The notes under the pieces were generated by a model. That model had not been told where the DNA came from and did no database searches. It saw only the letters and a program-made list of their open reading frames with translations. Source: Porphyra umbilicalis (taxonomy: Eukaryota > Rhodophyta > Bangiophyceae > Bangiales > Bangiaceae). From it: a stretch of 64,000 bases of DNA. The position numbers were made by a program, and so were the translations under genes. Position 1 is the stretch's first letter; each line of letters begins with the position of its first letter. Shown here piece by piece: positions 21,207 through 30,507 of the stretch. The DNA is taken from contig KV918944.1 of assembly GCA_002049455.2 (NCBI GenBank), forward strand, positions 62,001 to 126,000, written 5' to 3'.

Positions 21207-24200
21207 TGTCTATTCTACCAACGACCTCATTTGATCCCTTTGACCTCATTTAATTCCCTTTTTCAGCAGCTGTTTTCACGTACTTTTCGTTGTCTGCGGT
21301 CGATTTCGACGGTAGAAATGAGATCAGCGCAGTCTGTTTGCCCTTGAGAGAACTGGAGTGCATCCTACGTTGACCAATGATTGCCCGAGGCGCCTTTTTT
21401 GGCGAGACCCTCACGCCACTCCAGACATGCAGTAGAGCACCACAGATGGCTCGATAATGCCGCTCTCGGCTCGCGTTGAGCCTCGTCGTCACAGTGCGTG
21501 CATGGATACGCCCCCCAGAACACGACAAGGCCCCCCCCCCCTCTCCTTCTCCCCCCCCACCCTCCTTCCGGCTTGGAGCTCCTCTCTGCCACTCAATGGC
21601 CATCCGTCTGATGGCGACGCCCCTCGATCCATCCTCTGTCGCTGCATCTGTCGTCGGCGCTGACTCGTTGGCTCCGTCCACCATGGCTACTGCCTCCCCG
21701 CCAGACTCCCCCGCCCCTCTCGCTGCCGCTGCTGCCGCGGCCGCGGCCCTGACCCCCTCTGCTGGGCCGCGGTCCAAGAAGCAGGCCAAGACCGTTGATC
21801 CTCGACTGGTTGTTGGCGCCGTCGTCCATACAAAGGCGGTCAACGTGACGAGCCTGGCGGAGCTCAGGCGCTTCCGCGGCTCGTTGGCAAAGACATGGAT
21901 AATCAACGGCTCGGTGATTGAGTTCCTACGTGGCAAAAGTAAGGGCGGGCGCAACAAGACGGAGCTGCGGGTGAGGTACTGCTGGCGAGGCAAGGTCTAC
22001 ATTAAGGTGCAGTCGTTGGCCAGCGTTTACGCCGGTCCGGGTCCTACCAGCGACGCTTTGCCAGAGACGCGGGTCGATGTGGGCGGGTCGGCGGTGACCG
22101 AGGCGTCTCAGCCTCGGACTCTTGGGTCCGGCGTTCCCGTGAGCAGCGCCCCCCCCCCCCGTTCCTCTCCCACACTACCCACAATGGCCACCTCGGTGAC
22201 TGCGACGCCGGTCGGCTCTCCACCAATGGCAACTGCCCACGGCCTCACCTGGGCGGCGGGATATGTCCAAGAGCCGGTAGGGGGCCCGGTGCCCCACCAA
22301 GCCTGGTCTGTCCACACCCCAGCGGGGGAGGTGATCTACGAATGCGGGGACGTACTCTGTCCTGGGCTGATGCGGAGGCCTTACGATTACTTCTTGGCCA
22401 TGTTCCCGATGGACCAGCTGGTGCGGATGGTTCAGCTGACCACCACCAAGCTGACCGCCCGCGGGATGGCGCCAACCTCCGCAGGGGAGGTCCTGAAGTT
22501 CCTCGGCGTGTGCGTCTTGGCCACTCGTTACGAGTTTGCCTTGCGCGCCGACCTGTGGGCAACCACAGCCCGCAGCAAGTACATGCTCGCACCCGCGTTT
22601 GGCGAGCGCACGGGAATGTCTCGCCGCCGTTTTGACGCGTTATGGTAGTGCTTGACGTTCAGCTTGCAGGTGGACGACGCCAATGACTCCGACGCAAGCC
22701 GCTGGCAGCTGGTCACCGACTTTGTGACCTCCATCAATGCCCACCGCGCCTCCCGCGTGACTCCGAGTGATCTACACTGTGTCGACGAGTCCATGTGCAA
22801 ATGGTACGGACGAGGAGGTCATTGGATCCAACGGGGACTTCCAATGTATGTCGCAATTGATCGCAAAAACGAAAATGGGTGCGAAATACAAAATGCGGCT
22901 TGCGGACGGAGCGGAATTATGCTGAACCTGAGCGTGGTGACTACAGCCGAGCACCGGCAAGGAACCGCGGATAGCGAGGACGACGACCTCCCGCACGGCA
23001 CGGTCGTGCTGAAGAAGCTCGTGGCACCCTGGGCCGGTACCAGGCGGGTCGTGTGCGCGGACTCATTCTTCGCAAGCGTGACGACCGTGCAAAAGCTCCG
23101 GGCCATGGGCCTGCGGTTTATTGGGGTTGTCAAAACGGCAACGCGGGTCTATCCCACGGGTACTCTGTCGAAGCTTCCGCTGGAGGACCGCGGAGAGCAC
23201 GCGGCGTACGTCCACAAAACTGTGGATGGCGTCGTGGACCTAATGGCTGTGCTATGGGTCGACCGCCAGCGCCGGTACTTTATATCATCTACGTCCAGCA
23301 CTCTGCCTGGTGCGCCCTATGAGCGCGTCCGGTGGCGCCAAGAAGGCGACCGCGCCGAGCGAGTGGTACTCACCATCGCCCAGCCGCAGGTGGTCGAGAC
23401 CTATTACAAGAGCTGTACTCAAATTGACCGGGACAATCGCTGCCGCCAAGGTGACTTGCGGCTGGAACACAAGCTAGTTACCCACGATTGGTCGATGCGG
23501 TTGAACCTGTCGCTGCTTGGTATGTGTATTGTCGACGCCTGGATGCTCTACTCGGGTGCCCGCGGCGGCGCTGCGGAGCTCACCCAGAAGCAGATTTACG
23601 AGGACCTTGCCGCAGAGCTCATTGACAACACCTACGACAGCGTGGGGCTTCTAGCTCGTGGCGCCCCTGATGGAGCAGGAGATGCGGTCGTCTTCCCACC
23701 AATGCGGTATGGCTTGGGCATCCATCTGACGCCGACGCTCAAGCGACGCGCCGGGGCGTCGGCCAACGAGGCCGACCAGTGTGCGCAGCGGCGATGCCGT
23801 GCCTGCAAGAAGGGGCGATCCACTCTTGTGTGCTCTGCTTGTCGTGATGGCAAGCATGTGGACGTGTATTGTTGTGGACCAAAGACGAGTCGGTTGAGCT
23901 GGGATCAGCACTTAAGGGAGGCGCACGATTTGGATGTTTAAGTGATTTTGGATTGTTTGTGTGGGTACCCGAGTGAAAACATACTTGACCTTAACACTTC
24001 ATTTCGATGATGTGCAGTCAGCGCCATTGCCTATAGAAGCGCTGCAGGCGACGCCGGCATGCACAAGTGAGGCAGTCGCGCCGGCTTCGGTGGCAGTGAT
24101 AAATGAATGGACAGGCGCTACAGCGTGGTCGTGCGACCGCTCCTCCCTTGGAGGTGGTGGGGCCGGTCGCGCGAGTGGCGCCGCATGGCGGCGCTCGAAG

Positions 24201-24685
24201 GGGGCAAGGCCTGTTGTCAGGTTTCCCCTTTTGTGCGCGGAGAGCGGCGGTGGCGGGTGCACAAGGAGCACACGAAAAGGGACGAAACCTGCGCGCTGGG
24301 GGTGCCGGCAGACGTAGTCAAATCTGCAAAGCGAAATAATATACCGCCCGCTGTAGCGGCGGCGCCCACGCGCGCGGTCAGCGCTGCGCGACTACAGATC
24401 TGGCGTCACGCCGCTGCCGCCTCGCGGGGCAGCGGACGCCAGCTTCTGGACCAACATTCCTGCAGCTCTTTCCAGGGGATATGAGCTCAGTCCATCTTCT
24501 TTGCGATCCGTAGGAACGGGGGTTCTTCAGACGTGCGTTGTAGCGAGGGGAGGCACCTGTACGTGTTCGTAGGTCGGAAAACAGCCGATTTCCCACTCAG
24601 ATGGGTCAAAAACGCCGATTCCGGGAGGACCTCATTTGATCCCCTGCCGGACCTCATTTGATCCCTTTTTCTGGTAGAATACACA
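21207..24685 (+). mobile_element. piggyBac-like element "A" with nonsense-broken transposase (3.48 kb)
   Basis: The left terminus is TGTCTATTCTACC and the right, complemented, TGTGTATTCTACC. CTAG flanks both sides (21203-21206, 24686-24689). Inside both ends lie copies of CCTCATTTGATCCC in opposite orientation. The 5' arm (about 21260-21370) is homologous to that of the element at 37.1 kb. It carries one transposase reading frame with a single stop. Confidence 0.85.
21476..23941 (+). pseudogene. piggyBac-like transposase, one in-frame TAG (element A)
   Basis: The protein is full length apart from TAG at 22646-22648; the same frame continues to 23941. The ATG at 21683 sits in the CCACCATGG context and is the most likely start; 21476 and 21596 are upstream in-frame ATGs. 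After an Ala/Pro-rich leader comes a roughly 90-residue accessory module (from VDPRLVVGAVVHTKAVNV), then the catalytic domain with Asp in CVDESMCKWYG, CADSFFASV and TQIDRDNRCRQ, then the DWSMRLNLSLLGMC helix, and a C-terminal Cys/His cluster (CRACKKG, CSAC, C...H). The stop replaces the Ser codon present at the matching place in element B2, so one substitution may have silenced it. Confidence 0.85.
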
Positions 24686-24689
24686 CTAG

Positions 24690-26312
24690 TGTCTACAGGG
24701 CATTCTCGTTATAACGTCCACGGATACAAGAGACTTATGCTAAACAAAACCGAAGTTGGCGTAGATCATATGCGCGCTGGGTGCCGAATTGAGGCGCCAG
24801 ATGCTGTTCGAAAGCCATGGCTTCTGGAGCGGACCGCCTCTGGCAGTTCCAAATTTGGTGGTGCGGGGCCTGGTGGTGTGGGACAGTTCGGCTCCATATC
24901 AGACAATGTGAGGACGGAGTGAGCCGATAGGTAACGGTCTCAGGATTCTGACCGAGAAAAGGCGCTGGGGCAGTGGGGGACGTTGCCAGATAATTAATTA
25001 TGATCGTGGCAACGCCCTTCACGGTCCAATCGCACGCGACAAGACTGAACGGCAGCCTCGAATGCCGAGCCGCCCCAGCATAGTTCGAAGACTTCAAATC
25101 TCTTCAGCGAATCGGATACAAGCGACTGAAACTTCAATCTGGCAGATTTATGTGAAGCAGGGTGGACGTTACAACGAGAATGCACTGTATTCTACCTCGA
25201 AAGAGGATCAAGGGATCCTCTCGTGAGGATCATTTGATCCTCTTCCAGAATCGTCGATTCCAGGCCATCTGAGTAGGAAACGGGCTATCTGGTCCCTACA
25301 GAATCACTGCCATGCGTTTCTCGTCGATACCAGTGCGCTGGGCCACAACGGCCCCGGTACAGTATGAAGAAGGCAGTGACTCTGTTATGTTTCTTTGAAA
25401 GAGGGATTCCCCTACGTACGGTACGACAACTGGCGGCTGGGCCGAAGATAGACCCGCCCGCCGCTCACTTTTGCCCGTGCTCAGGAACGCGTTGCGTCGA
25501 CTGCTGCTGCCGGGGCTCCGCGCCGGCGACCGACAGGGCGCCGACGCGGGCCGCCGCTGCGCGCACCGCCCCCGACGAAGCGGTGAGGCGGCGACGAAGG
25601 GACCAAAATTTCTCGTGCGCACACGCGCGGCGACTGAGCGGGAGGGGGCTGGTGGGGGCGCCCTACTGGCGCAGGGCGGACGGCGCACTGGCCCCTGTAC
25701 AGCGAGTAGTGTAGCTACGGTTGACGCGGCCGGTGGGGGGGGGGGGGGCAGGAAAGCGGCCGGGTGGGCGGGGGGGGGGGGGGGTGGTACAGGACTCGAC
25801 GGCGCTGGGGGGGTGACGCAGGGGGGGGGGCACCGCCAGACACATGCGGGGCAGCGGCAACCGTGCGCTTGCGACGCACCATGGTGGCAGCGAACGGGGC
25901 AGCGAGAGGGAGGGAAAGTCGAAAGGGGGGGGGGGCGGTCTCGGTGAGAGACCAGGCGACCGCACGGCCGTCTGCGGCAGACGGCTCCAGGAGCGTTGAT
26001 GGGGGCGAGGGGGGGCCGCTGGGCGGGCAACAGGCATCCGGTGTGTGAGCTGAGAGCGGTGTGTCGGTGGACGCCGTACGGAACGGGGGCGTGGTGGGAA
26101 TGCGCTTGTCGCGCGCCAAAGAAAGTGCCACAGGTCGAGTTTCTCTCCTTTTCGGATGCACCGAAGTTCTTCCCTGCGTATCCAGACCGCTCTGAGTTTG
26201 TTTTTGGGGTCAGAAAATATGCCAGACGCTGGGAAGCACTCGAAAACGCGTGCCGAAATAGAGGATCAAATGATCCTAAAAGCATCAAATGATGCTGTTG
26301 GTAGAATAGACA
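24690..26312 (-). mobile_element. piggyBac-like element "B1", internally deleted and inverted relative of B2
   Basis: It is bounded by CTAG at 24686-24689 and 26313-26316. The right terminus, complemented, is TGTCTATTCTACC. The left terminus is TGTC plus TA plus TTCTACC, split by a mariner-type insertion. In reverse orientation its ends match the ends of B2: about 25720-26312 against 26366-26960, and about 25190-25449 against 30240-30503. The transposase core is missing, so it is a deletion derivative mobilised in trans, if at all. Without the insertion it is about 1.13 kb. Confidence 0.8.
24696..25187. mobile_element. Tc1/mariner-type non-autonomous element (492 bp) inside a piggyBac terminus
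   Basis: The ends read CAGGGCATTCTCGTTATAAC and, complemented, CAGTGCATTCTCGTTGTAAC, both continuing GTCCAC, flanked by TA at 24694-24695 and 25188-25189. A CAGT start and TA duplication are hallmarks of Tc1/mariner. Removing it rebuilds the terminus TGTCTATTCTACC directly behind CTAG, which proves the order of events. No transposase is recognised inside. Confidence 0.85.
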
Positions 26313-26316
26313 CTAG

Positions 26317-26361
26317 TGTCTATTCTACCAGCAGCATATATATTCCGCGGTAGAATAGACA
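26317..26361. mobile_element. 45-bp minimal piggyBac-like element
   Basis: It consists of TGTCTATTCTACC, a 19-bp AT-rich centre, and the inverse terminus, flanked by CTAG at 26313-26316 and 26362-26365. It is either an extreme deletion derivative or the remains of an excision. Confidence 0.7.
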
Positions 26362-26365
26362 CTAG

Positions 26366-29300
26366 TGTCTATTCTTCCAACAGCATCATTTGATCTTTTA
26401 GGATCATTTGATCTTCTTGTTCGGTACGCGTTTTCGAGTGCTTCCCAGCGTCTGGCGTCTTTTCTGACACCAGAAACGAACTCAGGTCTGATAACGCTTG
26501 GAATAACTTCGGTGCATCCGAAAAGGAGAGAACCTCGACCTGTGGCACTTTCTTCGGCGCGCGACAAGCGCATTCCCACCACGCCCCGGTTCCGTACGGC
26601 GTCCACCGACACACCGCTCTCAGCTCACACACCGGATGCCTGTTGCCCGCCCAGCGGCCCCCCCTCGCCCCCATCAACGCTCCTGGAGCCGTCTGCCGCA
26701 GACGGCCGTGCGGTCGCCTGGTCTCTCACCGAGACCGCCCCCCCCCCCTTTCGACTTTCCCTCCCTCTCGCTGCCCCGTTCGCTGCCACCATGGTGCGTC
26801 GCAAGCGCACGGTTGCCGCTGCCCCGCATGTGTCTGGCGGTGCCCCCCCCCCTGCGTCATCCCCCCAGCGCCGTCGAGTCCTGTACCGCCCCCCCCCCCC
26901 CGCCCGCCCCCCAGGCCGACTTTGTGCCCCCCCTCCCCACCTGCTTTCCCCCCCTCCCCCCCTTCCGCGCCCAAGACGGGCAAGGCTGTTGATGCCCGCC
27001 TGGTCGTGGGTGCGACGGTCCACACCAAGGCCGTGCACATCATTAACCTGGCTGAGCTGAGCCGCTTCCGCGGTGCTTTGACCAGGACCTTCTACCTGGA
27101 CGGAGCCGTGCTGCAGGTGGTCCGCAGCAAGGGTAATGGCGGGCGAAATAAGACGGAGCTGCGCACGTCGTGGGTTTGGCGCGGGCGCACGGTCGAGAAG
27201 CTGCTGGGGTTGGCCAGCGCACGGGCGGGGCCGGCCCCTTCCCATGAGCTACTGGCTGACCAATCAGCTGTCGAGCTGGGTACCCCGGTGACCCAGGCGT
27301 CTGCGCCTGGTGGCCAGACCGTCGGCAACGCCTGTGCCCCCCTCCCCCCGCCCGCCGCAGGTGGTCAAGCCCTACCCCCCCCCCCACCCCGCGCGGGAAG
27401 GCTTCCCCTCACCCCCCCACGGGCATGACAGGTACTACTCTCCCGCAAGGGGCTGGTAGTGCCTCCCCCCCCCCCGCCGCCCCGTGACACCGGCTGTCGC
27501 CACCGCCCACGGGCTGACGTGGACGCCACACGCTGTCAGTGAGCCCGTCGGAGGTCCCGTATCTCGACAGATATGGTCGGTACAGTCGCCCGGCGGGGGG
27601 GTTATCCAGGAGGGGGGGGATTTGCTGGGTCCTGGGCAGATGCGTCGGCCCTACGACTACTTTTGGGCTATGGTTCCCATGGATCAGCTAACGCGGATGG
27701 TGCATCTGACCTCCTCGAAGCTCGAGGCCCGCGGCATGCAGCCCACCGACGGGGGGGAGGTCCTCAAGTGGGTTGGCGTGACGCTGTTGGCCACCCGCTA
27801 CGAGTTCGGCGCGCGCGCAGATTTGTGGGCGACGCCGGCTCGCAGCAAGTATACGCTTGCCCCCGCCTTCGGCGAGCGCACAGGCATGTCGCGACGCCGC
27901 TTTGATGCCCTGTGGTCTTGCATGACCTTCAGCCATCAGACTGGCGGGGCGGACGACGCCTCCAAGAAGCGTCGGTGGCAACTCATCAACGATTTTATCG
28001 TCTCCATCAACGATCACCGGGCTTCCCGCGTGTCGCCGAGCGACTTAATTTGCGTCGATGAGTTCATGTGCAAATGGTATCGTCAAGGGAGTCATTGGAT
28101 TCTCCGAGGCCTGCCGATGTACGTAGCAATTGATCGCAAGCCCGAGAACGGTTGTCAAATCCAAAATGCGGCATACGGACGGAGCGGAATTTTGTTGCGG
28201 CTGAGCGTCGTCACAACGGCGGATCACCGCCACGAGGAGGCTACGGGCGAAGAGGACAACTTTCCACACGGCACTGCCGTGTTCAAGTAGTTGGTAGCCC
28301 CATGGGCTGGCAGCAAGCGGGTTGTGTGCGCTGATTCGCACTTTGCGAGCGTGACGGCCACGCAACAGCTCCTGAGCATGGGCCTTCGGTTCATCGGCGT
28401 GATGAAGACGGGGAAAAAGGGGTTTCCTTCTGGGCGCGTTGTCCGTGCTACCGCTGGAGGAGCGGGGGGAGCACGTTTCGTACGTCCACGCCACGGCGGA
28501 CGGGGTCACCGATGTGATGGCCGTCCTGTGGGTGAACCGGGAGCGGCGTTACTTCATCTCCTCCGCGTTAACCACCCTACCTGGGATGCCATACGATCGC
28601 GTGCGGTGGCGGCAGGTAGGGGACGACGCTGAGCGCGTGGTGCTCACTGTCGCGCAGCCGCAGGTCGTCGAGACCTACTACCCATGCCGAGCCCAGATCG
28701 ACCGTCACAACCAATGTCTGCAAGACGACATCCAGCTGGAGCACAAGCTGATCGCAAACGAGTGGTCGATGCGTGTGAAACTCTCCCCTTTGGGTATTTG
28801 CGTCGTTGATGCCTGGGTGTTGTACTCGGGGGCGCACGGGACGGCGGCAGAGCTCACGCAAAACCAGTTCTACGAGGACCTGGCAGCGGAGCTAATCGAC
28901 AAAACGTTCAACACTGCGGGGCTCCGGGTTCGTGGTGCCCCGGCTGTGGATTCCGCTGACCGTGGGGTGCCGCCCCTGAGCTTCGGCGTTGGCATCCACC
29001 TGAACCCCACGTTAAAGCGGCGTACGGGGGAGTCCGCGCATGACGGTGACCAGCGCGCGCAGCGCACGTTCCGGGGCTGCAAGCGCGGCAGGACGTCGTA
29101 TGTCTGCGCGGGTTGCCGCGAGACCAAGGGCGGCGAGGTGTCTTTTTGTGGTCCCAAGACGGGTCGGCCATGCTTTGACCAGCACATGCGTGAAGTGCAC
29201 CATCTGGACATTTAGGCCATGGAATACATTTCTCTACTTGTCGACACGTGTTTCAGCATGTAAACTACTGCTAAATATCAGGTTCAACTGCACTGGACTG

Positions 29301-30503
29301 CGGAGGCTTATGTCCTGCAGGTTGCGTCCGCTGCTCCAGCTGTGGCGGTGGACGCGTTGCCGGGCTCGGTGTGCCGGTTCATTACACACGAGGCGTATTC
29401 ATACACAGCAAACAGACGGGCTGCGGCGCGTCCGAGCTGGCCGCCGCCACAGCTGTCGTCGCCGATGACGCCGGCCAGGCCGCCGCCGCGTCACTGTCGG
29501 GTGGCGACAGCGGCAACAGCCGGGGGCCGCTCCGCAGTTGCGCCACAGTCGTAAGAGGAACCTGACAGAGCACACCACTGGGCACCTCTGCCGGCGGCGG
29601 TAGCCCGACTGCTCGTCGCCCGCCGCCCCTCTCGCGCCTGTGGCCACCGGCCGCGGCAGCCCTAGCTTCACTACTCGCTTCCAGTGCGCTGTCCGCCCTG
29701 CGCCCGTATGGCGCCCTCACTAGCCCCCCCCCGCCCTGTCGCCGAAGCGCACTGCCGCTGCGTGTGCCCCCCCGCCAGTCGGTGGCGTTTTCTTCGCCGT
29801 CATCGCCTGGGCTGCCGCTGTGGTCGGCGGTACGCGTGCCGCCGCCCTCGACGCTGCCAACAGCACCGTCCCCCCGAGGCAGCGCCGCCTGCAGTGAGCG
29901 CGCCTTTCCGCCGCCGCCGCCGCCGCCACCGACGGACGACGGCGTCGGCGCCGCGGACGCCGTCAACGATGACGGCGCGTCCGCGCCGGACAGGGCGGCC
30001 AGATGGGGTGCCTCCACGACCGCGCGCCAAGTGACGGGCGTCTCGCCGGGCGGCGGCGACGGCGGCGGCGGCGGCGGCGGCCGCTGGGCGGCCGCCTTTG
30101 GCGGCGGTGGCGACGCGACCGACCGCGACGGGCCGGGTGTGCTCGGCGGGGCGGGGGTGGGGCCGCCACCCGGGGCACCGGTGTCGCGCGCCGTCGGCGC
30201 GCCGCTGCGAGAGGACCTCGACTGGCGGGGGGGTCTGACTTCGGCCCAGCCGCCAGTTGTCGTACCGTACGTAGGGGAATCCCTCTTTCAAAGAAACATA
30301 ACAGAGTCCCTGCCTTCTTCATTGAGTAGCGGGGCCGTTGTGGCCCAGCGCACTCGTATCGACGAGAAACGCATGGCAGTGATTCTGTAGCGACCAGATC
30401 GCCCGTTTTCCGACTCAGATGGCCTGTAATCGACAATTCTGGGAGAGGATCAAATGATCCTCAAGAGAGGACCATTTCATCCTCTTTTGAGGTAGAATAG
30501 ACA
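26366..30503 (+). mobile_element. piggyBac-like element "B2" with decayed transposase (4.14 kb)
   Basis: The left terminus is TGTCTATTCTTCC and the right, complemented, TGTCTATTCTACC. It is flanked by CTAG (26362-26365) and a CTAA variant (30504-30507). GATCAAATGATCC palindromes sit just inside both ends. Its 3' non-coding part (29.2-30.2 kb) is GC-rich and partly retained in B1. Confidence 0.8.
26789..29215 (+). pseudogene. piggyBac-like transposase, multiply broken (element B2)
   Basis: The ATG at 26789 lies in CCACCATGG, as in element A. The accessory module (VDARLVVGATVHTKAV) is in a second frame ending at a TGA at 27426-27428. The catalytic part resumes at about 27484 in another frame, meets TAG at 28288-28290 (a Lys codon in element A), and shifts frame again near 28425-28440. 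Catalytic Asp-containing motifs remain (CVDEFMCKWYR, CADSHFASV, AQIDRHNQC), as do the terminal Cys cluster and HMREVHHLDI. The first two frame changes fall in long C-runs and could be sequencing errors; the TAG cannot. Confidence 0.85.
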
Positions 30504-30507
30504 CTAA

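Noticed and set aside
25296..26288. 330-codon minus-strand frame in B1
   Set aside because: It is the inverted copy of the 5' part of B2, not an independent gene.
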